Source of the DNA: Sporolactobacillus laevolacticus DSM 442
Lineage (GTDB): Bacteria > Bacillota > Bacilli > Bacillales > Sporolactobacillaceae
Assembly: GCF_000497245.1 (NCBI RefSeq)
Contig: NZ_AWTC01000008.1
Span: 85,269 to 149,268, forward strand
Length of the DNA: 64,000 bases
Direction: 5' to 3'
Position 1 is the stretch's first letter. The number at the start of each line of letters is the position of its first letter. Under the pieces are notes generated by a model. That model had not been told where the DNA came from. It did no database searches and was given only the letters and a program-made list of their open reading frames with translations. Of the stretch, positions 1 through 9,108 are shown piece by piece. The translations under genes and the position numbers were made by a program.

Positions 1-8
1 AGAAGGTT

Positions 9-171
9 CTTCTGCTAAAATCATGCACGTCCTGTGCATAACGCAGAAGTCACCGCATCCTGCGGAAGTTCTGTGTCAACTTGTTTCTCCGCTCCTCACG
101 TATTAACAGGAGAACTTCAACTAAGACCGCGTACGTCCTGTACGCAACGTTGAAGTCACTACATCCTGTAG
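9..171. repeat. Twin structured palindromic repeat units
   Basis: Two about 60-nt units (9-65 and 115-171) each form an outer stem, an inner stem and a second hairpin. Unit 1 has an outer stem 9-15/43-49, an inner stem 23-28/34-39 and a hairpin 53-57/61-65. Unit 2 has 115-121/149-155, 129-134/140-145 and 159-163/167-171. The stem sequences differ between units but every stem stays fully paired. The inner loop GTCCT, the hairpin loop TCC and the linkers AAC and TCA are identical. This is covariation within one locus, so structure appears to be selected. The family was not identified and the function is unknown. Confidence 0.75.
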
Positions 172-246
172 AAGTACGTCTGGTGCTCGAAACGGCGTTT
201 CCTTGACCTTCTCGGCTCTTTTTGTCTCCTTTTTGAACAGACTCCT
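76..246 (-). repeat. Dispersed repeat, interrupted copy of the 8.06-kb element
   Basis: Segments 76-104 and about 181-246 match, in inverted orientation, two adjoining parts of the element at 8060-8213. The stretch between them (105-180) is occupied by the second structured palindromic unit. The end toward 246 carries the TGTTCAAAAAG-type terminal motif in inverse form. The copy is either a longer mosaic form of the family or one invaded by the palindromic unit. It lies directly upstream of the ABC exporter gene. Confidence 0.7.
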
Positions 247-277
247 ATAGTTAAATATTAAATACTTAGGACGGGAG

Positions 278-1075
278 ATGTGGACAATCAACGCAGAGCA
301 TTCAGTGATTTTATCTATGGAAGATTTGACGATGAGCTATGGAGGGCATTACGTTTTAAAAGGGATCAACCTCGAAGTCCTGCGTGGGCAGATTATCGGT
401 TATATTGGACCCAATGGTGCTGGAAAAAGCACGACCGTGCGTATTATGCTCGGTCTCCAGAAAGGCTACGGCGGTAAAGTTTCTCTTTTTGGTGAGGATA
501 TTCGCACAAGCGGTGTTGCTTACAAAGGACGAATCGGCTATGTTCCGGAGACAGCGGAAGTCTACGATATGCTGACTGCTCGGGAATATCTTGTGTTTTC
601 TGGCGGCTGCTACGGTATCGATGAAAAGAGGGCAGAACGAAAAGGGCGGCTTCTGATGGATCAGTTTGGTCTCGCCGACGCATTTGACGCGCGCCTGTCT
701 TCATTCTCCAAAGGTATGCGGCAAAAAGTGCTGATCATCTCCAGCTTGCTCCATAATCCGGACTTGTTATTTTTTGATGAACCTCTGAGCGGATTAGATG
801 CGAACAGCGTACTGGTATTTAAAGAAATTCTTGCCCGGCTTGCTGAGCAAGGAAAAACAATCTTTTATTCTTCTCACATCATGGACATCGTTGAGAAAAT
901 CAGTCATCGCATTGTGCTCCTCTATGACGGACGAATTGCTGCGGATGGAAGTTTCGAAGAATTGAAAGCTCAAAATAAAGAGGGAACATTAGAGGAGATT
1001 TTCAATCAGCTGACCGGGTTTCATCAGCACGCACAAATTGCTGAAGACTTTGTTTCCATTGTCAAAGAGGTGTGA
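278..1075 (+). CDS. ABC transporter ATP-binding protein
   Basis: Predicted cytoplasmic ATPase of an ABC exporter, 265 aa. It shows Walker A GPNGAGKS near residue 44, a degenerate signature SSFSKGMRQ near residue 146, Walker B LLFFDEPLSGLD near residue 167 and the switch histidine in SSHIMD. The ATG at 278 is preceded by AGGA at a spacing of 6. The domain proper starts at the internal Met14, so a shorter start is possible. The stop is 3 nt before the permease gene, so the two form an operon and presumably one transporter. The short one-domain architecture resembles bacterial exporters of the YtrB/EcsA type. Substrate unknown. Confidence 0.9.
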   Translation: MWTINAEHSVILSMEDLTMSYGGHYVLKGINLEVLRGQIIGYIGPNGAGKSTTVRIMLGLQKGYGGKVSLFGEDIRTSGVAYKGRIGYVPETAEVYDMLTAREYLVFSGGCYGIDEKRAERKGRLLMDQFGLADAFDARLSSFSKGMRQKVLIISSLLHNPDLLFFDEPLSGLDANSVLVFKEILARLAEQGKTIFYSSHIMDIVEKISHRIVLLYDGRIAADGSFEELKAQNKEGTLEEIFNQLTGFHQHAQIAEDFVSIVKEV

Positions 1076-1078
1076 TTA

Positions 1079-2701
1079 ATGGAAAAGATCCGTTTTCTCA
1101 AATTTCTTGATCGCCTGCACTGGCTGTTTGAACGGCTTGGTGTCGATTACACGACGATGCGAAAAATTTTAGCCGTAAAATTACTGATGGATACTCGGCG
1201 GGCGCCGATTTTACTTAATCAACGAACGAGAAAGAAGAACAAAGAAGGGAATCTGTTTCTCAAATCGCTTTGGGTTTATGCACTAACCGGGCTATTTATC
1301 GTCCCACTAAACTTCATCGGTTCAGATTATCTCTTTAGAATGAGTATGATCTTCAGCATCATCCTCTTTATGGTGATGACTGCGATGATCGCGGATTTTT
1401 CTTCGGTTTTGCTGGACACTCGCGATCAATCGATTTTACGAACAAAGCCGATTGATGCTAAGACGCTGCATGCGGCCAAAACCGTTCATATCTGTATTTA
1501 TCTCATCCTTCTTACTGGCGCGCTCGCGCTGCCATCCGCAATCGCCGGGCTGCTGCGCAGCGGACCGCTGTTTTTATTGCTGTTCCTGCTGAATCTTGTC
1601 CTGATTGACCTAATCGCTATTTCCTGCACCACATTCATCTACTTAATTGTTCTTAAATTCTTTGATGGAGAGCGTCTTAAGGATGTCATAAATTATGTGC
1701 AAATCTTTCTCTCATTTACGGTTGCGGTTGGTTATCAACTTGTGATCCGTGCATTCGACGTCACGATGACCAACATCACGATAGGCTTTTCATGGTGGCA
1801 ACTTTTTGTTCCGCCGCTCTGGTTCGGTGCGATGTTTGAGTGGTTACTTGGAGGTCGGCACGCCGCAACGCTCTCAATTTTTGCACTTTTAGGACTGGTT
1901 GTACCGATTGTGCTGTTCCTCGTTTATCAGCAGTTTAGCGCAGCCTTCGAAACGGCCATTGCGAAGTTATCAGCACAAGAGGGAACCAGCAAACGTCGGC
2001 TTGGCAAAATGAATCATTTTTTTGCTAAGCTGCTTTGCCGCAGCTCGGAAGAACGGATCTTTTTCCGATTCGCATCACTGATGATGAAACAGGACCGAAT
2101 GTTTAAGCTTAAGGTCTATCCATCATTGGGCATGTCATTCGTATTCCCTTTTATCTTTTTATTGAACAATTTGCACGGTTCAACATGGAGTCAGGTGAGC
2201 AAAGGATCGGGTTACTACTATGTCTATTTTAGTCTGCTTCTCATTCCCGCTTCCTTGCTCATGCTTAAATACTCCAGCGCTTATAAGGGTGCCTGGATCT
2301 ACGGCACCACGCCAATTAAAAACCGATCCTCCATCTTTTCCGGAACGCTGAAAGCCTGTCTTACGGAGCTTTTTCTGCCTGTATTTCTGATTTTATCACT
2401 ACTTTTTCTGCTCCTTTTTCAGTGGCGTATCCTGCCGGATGTGATCGCCGTTTTGCTGACGGCTCCAATCTTTTGCGTGATCAGCTACCACTTTTGTATG
2501 GACGACACGCTCCCCTTTTCCGAGCCTTTCGATTCAGCGCCGACTACCGGAAATTATATGATTCTCTTTCTGTTTCTGATCGCAGGCCTGTTTATAGCTG
2601 CGCATGCCATGATTCGTTGGGCTCTTCCCGGATACGGTATTTTAATCTACATTGCATGCCTGCTGATCGCGAATATGATTGTTTGGAAGAAAGTTTTTTA
2701 A
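1079..2701 (+). CDS. ABC transporter permease, multi-spanning membrane protein
   Basis: 540 aa with roughly a dozen hydrophobic segments, beginning near residue 60 after a basic cytoplasmic N-terminus. Central stretches such as LLFLLNLVLIDLIAI and the C-terminal ILFLFLIAGLFIAAHAMI are typical transmembrane helices. The gene starts 3 nt after the ATPase stop, so it is the likely membrane half of that exporter. No solute-binding protein is encoded nearby, which fits export rather than uptake. Substrate unknown. A bidirectional hairpin terminator follows. Confidence 0.85.
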   Translation: MEKIRFLKFLDRLHWLFERLGVDYTTMRKILAVKLLMDTRRAPILLNQRTRKKNKEGNLFLKSLWVYALTGLFIVPLNFIGSDYLFRMSMIFSIILFMVMTAMIADFSSVLLDTRDQSILRTKPIDAKTLHAAKTVHICIYLILLTGALALPSAIAGLLRSGPLFLLLFLLNLVLIDLIAISCTTFIYLIVLKFFDGERLKDVINYVQIFLSFTVAVGYQLVIRAFDVTMTNITIGFSWWQLFVPPLWFGAMFEWLLGGRHAATLSIFALLGLVVPIVLFLVYQQFSAAFETAIAKLSAQEGTSKRRLGKMNHFFAKLLCRSSEERIFFRFASLMMKQDRMFKLKVYPSLGMSFVFPFIFLLNNLHGSTWSQVSKGSGYYYVYFSLLLIPASLLMLKYSSAYKGAWIYGTTPIKNRSSIFSGTLKACLTELFLPVFLILSLLFLLLFQWRILPDVIAVLLTAPIFCVISYHFCMDDTLPFSEPFDSAPTTGNYMILFLFLIAGLFIAAHAMIRWALPGYGILIYIACLLIANMIVWKKVF

Positions 2702-2748
2702 TCGAAAAAAGATCCCTTATCTTCCATATGGATACCAAACGTATTGTG

Positions 2749-2784
2749 TAAAAAATGCAGAGGCATTTGCCTCTGCATTTTTTT
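2749..2784. terminator. Bidirectional intrinsic terminator
   Basis: A perfect hairpin, AAATGCAGAGGC/GCCTCTGCATTT with loop ATTT (2753-2780), has A-rich and T-rich flanks on the two sides. It separates the ABC operon from the convergent nucleoside hydrolase gene. No gene is seen in 2785-2891. Confidence 0.85.
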
Positions 2785-2891
2785 GTTCAGGTTGAGCATT
2801 TATTAACATTAAGAGTAGTACACACAAGTATTCGTACAACTACAGCTTCTCCACAATCATATCTTGAAGTCATAGTTCCTTCAGCTACTAT

Positions 2892-3830
2892 TTATGCATT
2901 TTTCGCCAGGTTAATTATTTCTTCAAAGAATCGATCCGCCTGCACATCATACACAACTTCGACTGGACGCCCATCCTCAGCGGCTTCGATTCTTCCTTGA
3001 GATGGTTCCTCCGTATGGACAATGGTACGTACCGTCTTAGTCTGCACAAGCTCGGGATCACCGACCACCATCGTTGTCAGGACATCCCACAGGTAGTACG
3101 TTGAATTGCTTTCAAAATGAACGAGCGGCGGCACCGCTGCATAGCATTGACCAAGAAAATCAAGTCCTGTATATTTCCGAAGTGACGCCCACTGATTGCG
3201 GATTGGTACGGTTAACGGCACCTGATTGGTACTCTCGAGTGCGACCATTTGCACAGGAATGCTGCTGCGCCAAACACGCGCAACCGCCTCAGGATCCCAG
3301 AATGCGTTCCATTCCGCTGTACCATCATGCTCCGGCTCCTGCACATTTCCTACCGGATTCAATGTGCCGCCCATCCAAATCAACCGCTCGATTTTCTCCT
3401 CAATATTGGGAGCAAAGTCGAGTGCACGCGCCACATCGGTCAACGGTCCGGTGCAAAGGAGTGTTGTTTTTCCAACACTACCCTTAACCGTTTGCGCCAA
3501 ATGTTCATGCGCAGGCAGCGTACTCAAAGGCGCTTCTACTTTTCCCGATTCATTTAATAGAGGAAGCGCATCAACGAAAAACGGGTGCATACGCCATTCT
3601 TTCGGAAAAGGATTGTGCCCGCGCGAATTCGATCGTGCGACCTCTACGGGTTTCCTTCCAAACCGGTCGATTATTTTCCGACTCGCCTCAATACCCGGCG
3701 TTAAATACCCATCAGCGGGAATGACCGAAACACCCGTCACCTCCACCTGCTCCATCTGCAGCAGCAGAAATAAGGACACAAGATCATCAATACCCGCATC
3801 GTGATTAAAATAGACATTCATTCGTTCCAT
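2892..3830 (-). CDS. Inosine/uridine-preferring nucleoside hydrolase family protein
   Basis: About 312 aa. The N-terminal NHDAGIDDLVS matches the DxDxxxDD calcium/ribose-binding signature of IUNH hydrolases, with Asn replacing the first Asp. The central LLCTGPLTDVARAL and WMGGTLNPVGN blocks are also typical of the family, which cleaves ribonucleosides to base and ribose. The ATG at 3830 was chosen over the upstream GTG (3839) because AAAGGG lies about 9 nt before it. Transcribed alone. The first-Asp substitution makes the exact activity less certain. Confidence 0.85.
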   Translation of the reverse strand: MERMNVYFNHDAGIDDLVSLFLLLQMEQVEVTGVSVIPADGYLTPGIEASRKIIDRFGRKPVEVARSNSRGHNPFPKEWRMHPFFVDALPLLNESGKVEAPLSTLPAHEHLAQTVKGSVGKTTLLCTGPLTDVARALDFAPNIEEKIERLIWMGGTLNPVGNVQEPEHDGTAEWNAFWDPEAVARVWRSSIPVQMVALESTNQVPLTVPIRNQWASLRKYTGLDFLGQCYAAVPPLVHFESNSTYYLWDVLTTMVVGDPELVQTKTVRTIVHTEEPSQGRIEAAEDGRPVEVVYDVQADRFFEEIINLAKNA

Positions 3831-3911
3831 TACCTGCACCCTTTCTTTTACGAAACAATATCTTCTGTCTCTTAAAAATAGCAGACTCGATCAAAGGAGA
3901 GCAAGCATGAT

Positions 3912-3940
3912 TTGAAAGCGTTGAAGTGGTAAGATAATAC
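3912..3940 (+). promoter_or_regulatory. Promoter of pepT with overlapping cre-like site
   Basis: TTGAAA (3912-3917), a 17-nt spacer and TAATAC (3935-3940) form a plausible SigA promoter. TGAAAGCGTTGAAG (3913-3926) overlaps the -35 box and matches the CcpA cre consensus except at its last two positions. The ndh promoter in this window has the same arrangement. Confidence 0.45.
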
Positions 3941-3965
3941 ATATGACAAAAGGAGGCAAACTCTG

Positions 3966-5198
3966 TTGAAAGACGATTTGATTAAACGTTTCACTTCATA
4001 TGTAAAAGTAAACACACAATCCGACGATGATAGTCCGAGCTGCCCGTCAACACCCGGCCAGCTGACCCTTGCCCGCCAACTTTTAAGCGAGCTGAAAGCC
4101 ATCGGCATGCAAGAAGTCACCATGGATGAGAATGGCTATGTAATGGCCACCCTCCCAGCCAATACAGACAAAAATGTTCCGGTTGTCGGCTTCATGGCGC
4201 ATGTCGATACAGCAACCGATTTCACCGGTGATGGGGTCAACCCACAGCTTGTTGATAACTATGACGGCGGAGACATCGTTTTGAACGAGAAGCTGAACAT
4301 CGTGCTCAGCCCGAAAACATTCCCAGAACTTCTGAATTACAAGGGTCATTTACTAATCACAACCGATGGCACAACGCTTCTGGGTGCCGATGACAAATCA
4401 GGTGTGACAGAAGTCATGACCGCGATGGACTATCTGATCCAGCATCCTGAAGTTAAGCACGGTATAGTGCGCGTCGCTTTTACTCCCGACGAAGAAATCG
4501 GACGCGGCCCACATCAATTCGATGTCAAAGCATTCGGCGCTTCCCTCGCTTATACTGTTGATGGTGGCGCGCTTGGCGGCCTGGAATATGAAAACTTCAA
4601 TGCAGCCGAAGCGAAACTGATCTTTAAAGGCAGCAACGTTCACCCCGGATCAGCGAAGAACAAAATGCTCAGTTCCATCAAGATGGCTGTTGATTTCCAG
4701 AATCAGCTGCCTCCTGAAGAAGCTCCGGAATTCACCGATGGCTACGAAGGCTTCTACCATCCGTTAACCTTCAGCGGAGATGTCGAACAAACCAAAGTCG
4801 TTTACATCATTCGCGATTTCGATAAAGAAAAATTTGAAGCGAAAAAAGCCTTCGTCCAAGAAACCGTCCAGAAACTTGAAAAGAAATACGGAGAAGGAAC
4901 TATCGAGCTTCAATTAAAAGATCAGTACTACAACATGAAAGAAATTGTGGAACAACATAAGGAAGTTGTTGAGGTTGCTTACCAAGCAATGAAAAATCTG
5001 GACATCGAACCACAAATCTTACCTATCCGCGGAGGAACCGACGGTGCACAGATTTCTTACATGGGCCTGCCAACGCCAAATCTGTTCACCGGCGGAGAGA
5101 ATTTCCACGGTAAATTTGAATACATCTCGGTCAACGACATGATTAAAGCAACAAAGACTATTGTTGAGATCGCACGATTGTTTGAAGAACAAGCCTAA
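3966..5198 (+). CDS. pepT: Peptidase T (tripeptidase)
   Basis: 410 aa, the usual PepT length. This cytosolic M20-family dizinc aminotripeptidase removes N-terminal residues from tripeptides. Visible metal-site motifs are [39 protein letters not shown] and the late histidine in [10 protein letters not shown]. The start is TTG 3966, preceded by AAAGGAGG at good spacing. It stands alone, with its own promoter and terminator. With PepC at 19 kb it suggests peptide scavenging as in lactic acid bacteria. Confidence 0.95.
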   Translation: MKDDLIKRFTSYVKVNTQSDDDSPSCPSTPGQLTLARQLLSELKAIGMQEVTMDENGYVMATLPANTDKNVPVVGFMAHVDTATDFTGDGVNPQLVDNYDGGDIVLNEKLNIVLSPKTFPELLNYKGHLLITTDGTTLLGADDKSGVTEVMTAMDYLIQHPEVKHGIVRVAFTPDEEIGRGPHQFDVKAFGASLAYTVDGGALGGLEYENFNAAEAKLIFKGSNVHPGSAKNKMLSSIKMAVDFQNQLPPEEAPEFTDGYEGFYHPLTFSGDVEQTKVVYIIRDFDKEKFEAKKAFVQETVQKLEKKYGEGTIELQLKDQYYNMKEIVEQHKEVVEVAYQAMKNLDIEPQILPIRGGTDGAQISYMGLPTPNLFTGGENFHGKFEYISVNDMIKATKTIVEIARLFEEQA

Positions 5199-5203
5199 AT
5201 TCT

Positions 5204-5247
5204 AAAAAACGCCGCTGAATCCTATACGGATTTCAGCGGCGTTTTTT
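5204..5247. terminator. Intrinsic terminator after pepT
   Basis: A/T-flanked hairpin with arms AAAAAACGCCGCTGAA and TTCAGCGGCGTTTTTT. It probably serves pepT and, in reverse, the convergent MFS gene. Confidence 0.85.
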
Positions 5248-5306
5248 AATTTATTCCATAGCACCAACGTTTAGAGCGGAACGGTTGGGTTATTGATCAG
5301 ACTCGT

Positions 5307-6710
5307 TTACACAATTTTCCCGCGCTTACCCAACGTTTTCTTGACCGAATGAATATCTCGAACGTTGTATTTTGCCATAAAATAATAACAAAGCGCGGAC
5401 GGAATGAGTGGAAGCTGCAAAATGCTCATCGTCAAAATATATTTACCTGGGCTATCCAGATAAATGGACGCAATAGCCAGCACGGCTCCTATTCCAAGGT
5501 TACCCACCGTTCTTCCCAAACTGTTTGCTAAATTTGCAATACTAAACACCGTGCCTCGATGCTCAGGCAAGTTAACATCGGTAATCAGCGCCAGCCAGTT
5601 CGGTGTATTTGCTGACTGCGCTGCCGACGCCAATAGAGAAATGACAAAAAGCGACAGAATCCAAGGGTTAGAAACCAGATCCCAAAGCAAACTAATAAAT
5701 AAAGTTACCGAATTTGTTGTGTCTGGGAGTGATAATTGATCGATTGGAAAAATAAATAATAAGATATACAGAGGCATGGTCAGAAAGACGAACACAGCAG
5801 TGATTAATGCACGCGCCTTATAACTTTTTCTTTGAAATACATCACCCAAATAGCCAAAAAAGGAGGAAAACGTGCCGCCGATCTGGAAAATACCGAATAG
5901 GAATGCAGCGACAATCACTGCTATTTTCGTTCCATAGCCAAGCTGTTCAATTTTGGATATGTAAAGCGTGGGCAACCAAATTAGACTGCCGGTCGCAATA
6001 TTCATGAAAAAGCCTTGCAGGAAGAGCAATAAGTTACTCCGTTTCCCGATCATGTCCATGATTTGGCCGATACCAACACGGTACGAATAATCCATGCCGC
6101 GATCCATCAGTTTCTGCAACTCAGGTTCTGCGTTTCCGAAACGCGGTTCCTCTACAAAAAAATAAAAGACGATCAGCAACATGCCGATGATTGCCAAAAT
6201 TTCGAAGGGAATCCTCCAGTTGGACATGGTTGAAATGATCGCTGCGATCAGCGCGCCAGCGATCCCGCCAAACCCTTGAGACATGCCCCACAGGCTAAGG
6301 ATCATGCCTCTTGAATGGTACGGCACATAGTCAGTAAGCGCACTGAACCCAATAGAAGCGATACAGCCTAGCCCGACACCCGTAATAATCTGGCAAAGCA
6401 GTAAGTGAATAAAGGAACCGCTCAGTGATGTCAGATAGACGCCGACAACCCAAATAAGCGTACCGATAATGACTAGACGCTTGCGCGTGTATTTGCCCGA
6501 CAGATAACCCCAGTACAAAGATGAAAAAGCGGTTGCGAGGATATTGATCGCCGAAATAACGCCCATTGAAGAAATTGCTACATTCAAATCATGCGAGATG
6601 CTCTTGTACAGCGGAGGAAACAGACCGATAACTATATTATCAAAAGCCGCCAAGCTGACATAAACGGATATAGCGTACACAGTTTTAAATTTCTGCAGTG
6701 ACATACACAC
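5307..6710 (-). CDS. Major facilitator superfamily transporter
   Basis: 467 aa with 12 predicted transmembrane helices and a central cytoplasmic loop (about 200-230). The loop between helices 2 and 3 reads YWGYLSGKYTRKR, a version of the MFS signature GxLaDrxGrkr. The GTG at 6710 is preceded by AAGGAG at spacing 5; an ATG two codons later is also possible. Divergent from the glycosyltransferase gene at 6881. Substrate not deducible. Confidence 0.85.
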   Translation of the reverse strand: MCMSLQKFKTVYAISVYVSLAAFDNIVIGLFPPLYKSISHDLNVAISSMGVISAINILATAFSSLYWGYLSGKYTRKRLVIIGTLIWVVGVYLTSLSGSFIHLLLCQIITGVGLGCIASIGFSALTDYVPYHSRGMILSLWGMSQGFGGIAGALIAAIISTMSNWRIPFEILAIIGMLLIVFYFFVEEPRFGNAEPELQKLMDRGMDYSYRVGIGQIMDMIGKRSNLLLFLQGFFMNIATGSLIWLPTLYISKIEQLGYGTKIAVIVAAFLFGIFQIGGTFSSFFGYLGDVFQRKSYKARALITAVFVFLTMPLYILLFIFPIDQLSLPDTTNSVTLFISLLWDLVSNPWILSLFVISLLASAAQSANTPNWLALITDVNLPEHRGTVFSIANLANSLGRTVGNLGIGAVLAIASIYLDSPGKYILTMSILQLPLIPSALCYYFMAKYNVRDIHSVKKTLGKRGKIV

Positions 6711-6784
6711 GTAATCTCCTTAGGTTTTTATTGCACGTTACATCGCTCTCTGATACGATTATGCAATAACTTCTCAAAAAAAAA

Positions 6785-6813
6785 TTGTTTCTTGTCCCAG
6801 TTTAGCATACAAT
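6785..6813 (+). promoter_or_regulatory. Promoter of the UgtP-like gene
   Basis: TTGTTT, a 17-nt spacer and TACAAT, located about 70 nt upstream of the start codon at 6881 in the divergent intergenic region. Confidence 0.5.
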
Positions 6814-6880
6814 GTAAGGTAGACAGAAGAGACTGCTTATCTAGCGAGTCAGTCCAATTGTTAGAGAAAGGATATCTTCG

Positions 6881-8050
6881 ATGATTAAAAATATACTCAT
6901 CATATCTTCAAATTACACCGGGCATGGTCACAAAAGCATTACGGAATCGCTGAGTGAAAAGTTTGATATTGTTCCGGATGTAAAAATTCATGTGGTCGAT
7001 GGTTTCTCACTGGGCGGCAATACACTGCTTAAAGTCGGCAAGATGTATGGACCCATCACCAGAAACTCGGAGCATCTCTGGAAAATAATCTGGGATATCA
7101 CATCCGTAAAAGTGCCATTTGTGAATCATTTGATCGAGATGAAAATTCGAACAAAATTTCTTGCTCTACTTGACAAAGTTAAGCCTGATCTCATTCTGAC
7201 CGTTCATCCGAATTTTAACGGTTCCATCCTGAACATTCTCGAAAAAAGCGACATTCATATACCTTTCGTGACCCTGATCGCCGACTTGATCAGTATCACC
7301 CCGCTTTGGGCAGACAGCCGCGCCGACTACATTATCAGCCCTACCAAAGAGGCAAAGGATAAATGTATTGAATTTGGTGTTCCGGCAAACAAAATCAAAG
7401 TGCTCGGTTTTCCTGTCCGCGAGCGATTCTACAATCATCAATCCAAAGATGCCGAGCAGTATTCGCCAAGCAAACCGCTTAACTGCCTGATCATGAGCGG
7501 CGGCGAAGGTGTCGGGCATATGGGCAAAATGGCTAAAACATTGATTGAAACATTTGGTTTCAATATTACCATTGTAGCCGGAAGAAATGAAAAATTACAA
7601 GCTCACCTAAAAAAAACGCTGGTGAAGAAATATGGCGACAAAGTTAAGATCTATGGATTTACAAGAAACATCCAAGATTTGATTGCTAATTCTGACATCG
7701 CGTTCGTGCGCAGCAGTCCAAATGTAATGATGGAAGCTGTGTCATGCAATACTCCGATTGTGATCACAGGAGCGCTGCCCGGTCAGGAAGCGGAAAATCC
7801 TAGGTTCGCGGAAAAATATCACCTGGCCATTACTTGCGATTCAATGAGTGACCTTGTTCCAACTATTAACGAATTACTGGATAACAATGTTGCCATGCTG
7901 AAAAAGATCAAAAAATCACAACAGCAATTTGTTGATCCGCAAATTCCCGAAAACATCGTAAACTTTATTTTGAACATCCCGGGTGAAGACTTTCAACCTG
8001 CAGGCGTCGCGCATGAGGTTTCCTTAAATAACATTAATTATGAATCGTAA
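6881..8050 (+). CDS. Processive diacylglycerol glucosyltransferase-like protein (UgtP/MGDG synthase family)
   Basis: 389 aa. The N-terminal NILIISSNYTGHGHKS and PDLILTVHP blocks match the MGDG-synthase domain, and the C-terminal half has the GT28 nucleotide-sugar site (MSGGEGVGHMGKM near 207, GALPGQEAENP near 302). Family members sit on the inner face of the membrane and transfer sugars from UDP-sugar to diacylglycerol, making glycolipids that can anchor lipoteichoic acid. Start supported by AGAAAGGA upstream. The paralogue or lipid specificity cannot be fixed from sequence. Confidence 0.85.
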   Translation: MIKNILIISSNYTGHGHKSITESLSEKFDIVPDVKIHVVDGFSLGGNTLLKVGKMYGPITRNSEHLWKIIWDITSVKVPFVNHLIEMKIRTKFLALLDKVKPDLILTVHPNFNGSILNILEKSDIHIPFVTLIADLISITPLWADSRADYIISPTKEAKDKCIEFGVPANKIKVLGFPVRERFYNHQSKDAEQYSPSKPLNCLIMSGGEGVGHMGKMAKTLIETFGFNITIVAGRNEKLQAHLKKTLVKKYGDKVKIYGFTRNIQDLIANSDIAFVRSSPNVMMEAVSCNTPIVITGALPGQEAENPRFAEKYHLAITCDSMSDLVPTINELLDNNVAMLKKIKKSQQQFVDPQIPENIVNFILNIPGEDFQPAGVAHEVSLNNINYES

Positions 8051-8059
8051 TTTCTTTAA

Positions 8060-8213
8060 GAGTCTGTTCAAAAAGGAAGACAAAAAGGGCCGAGAAGATC
8101 AAGGAAGCGCAGTTTCGAGCACCGGAGCGTATGAAAAGAATACGTGAGGAGCGGAGAAACAAGTTGACGAAGAGATTCGACAGCAATTTTTCCCGGACTT
8201 TTTGAACATCCTC
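8060..8213. mobile_element. MITE-like element with terminal inverted repeats
   Basis: The 154-bp element has imperfect terminal inverted repeats, GAGTCTGTTCAAAAAG at one end and GAGGATGTTCAAAAAG at the other in inverse orientation. It is flanked by TTTAA on both sides (8055-8059 and 8214-8218), a possible 5-bp target duplication. It encodes nothing. A rearranged inverse copy lies at 76-246. It sits between the stop codon of the glycosyltransferase gene and that gene's terminator. Confidence 0.7.
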
Positions 8214-8218
8214 TTTAA

Positions 8219-8259
8219 CAAAGCGGTGGAAGAGCCTTTAAGGCTTCCCACCGCTTTTT
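8219..8259 (+). terminator. Intrinsic terminator
   Basis: Hairpin with arms AAAGCGGTGG/CCACCGCTTT plus an inner AGCC/GGCT helix, followed by a T run. It probably terminates the UgtP-like gene, reading through the MITE-like element. Confidence 0.8.
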
Positions 8260-8383
8260 GTTTTATTCACACGTACGTCATTTTCATCAATATAAAAATT
8301 TTCGGATTTGCAGTACAATAATGAAAGAAAGTTCCATTAAACTTGGCCAACGGACAAAACGCGATTAAAAGGGAGCAAAGATC

Positions 8384-9106
8384 ATGAAAAAAATTCTAGC
8401 CCCGGTCGTTGGAACGCTGGGCGCTGGTGTCATTATCCTTTCCAGCATGTCCAATTTTGCACATGTCGATAATCCTTTTTCCCTTTCTCATTCAACATCC
8501 TCTTCTGATGCTTCATCGTTACCTGAACCATCATCACAAACGAACGCTGCCAATATTCCCGATGTGCAGACACTCGGTCTAGTAGCCATAAACTATCGTC
8601 TATTTCATCTTAATCAATTGGCGAGTAATCAAATTGCTTTTTGGATTGAAGATGAAAAAGGAAATTATGTAAAGACTTTGCGCGCATCCAGCTTTACTGC
8701 CGGTGGCGGTTACGATATGCGGCCGGAGTCACTTCCTGAATGGCGTAAAGCATCGAATTGGGCACACGCGTCGAAAACAGAAGTGAATCGTGTTAAGTTG
8801 CCTGAACAGAATGCCGGCGTGCATACCGTCTATTGGGACTGCACCGACGCTTCCGGCAAAGCCGTGAAACCAGGCACCTATGTTTATAAAGTCGAAGGTA
8901 ACATTTATTGGCAAAATCGTGTAGTATTCACCGGAAAGATCACTGTCGGAAAAAAAGATACACAGACAGCCGCGCAGGTGGTCTACAAGCCGGCCGGAGC
9001 AAAATCTCACGGCGTTTTGCTTGAAAACGTGCATGCTGACTTCGATTCGGGCAAAAGCATCGCTTCCGTCAAACAAGATCCGCCAACAAACACACAAGGT
9101 TCCTGA
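8384..9106 (+). CDS. Secreted/membrane-anchored DUF2271 protein
   Basis: 240 aa. A hydrophobic N-terminus (MKKILAPVVGTLGAGVIILSS) suggests a signal peptide or anchor, followed by a Ser/Thr-rich linker (about 28-62). The globular part (about 70-205) reads IAFWIEDEKGNYVKTL, RPESLPEW and GTYVYKVEGN, which I recognise as the DUF2271 pattern. DUF2271 proteins are known to occur with ApbE flavin transferases and PepSY or ferric-reductase-like membrane proteins. Here the next two genes are exactly that, 3 nt and 14 nt apart. No ApbE-type flavin acceptor motif is visible. RBS AAAAGGGAG. Confidence 0.8.
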   Translation: MKKILAPVVGTLGAGVIILSSMSNFAHVDNPFSLSHSTSSSDASSLPEPSSQTNAANIPDVQTLGLVAINYRLFHLNQLASNQIAFWIEDEKGNYVKTLRASSFTAGGGYDMRPESLPEWRKASNWAHASKTEVNRVKLPEQNAGVHTVYWDCTDASGKAVKPGTYVYKVEGNIYWQNRVVFTGKITVGKKDTQTAAQVVYKPAGAKSHGVLLENVHADFDSGKSIASVKQDPPTNTQGS

Positions 9107-9108
9107 AC

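Noticed and set aside
3226-3804. 192-codon open frame on the plus strand
   Set aside because: Antisense to the nucleoside hydrolase gene; composition and lack of motifs indicate a chance frame.
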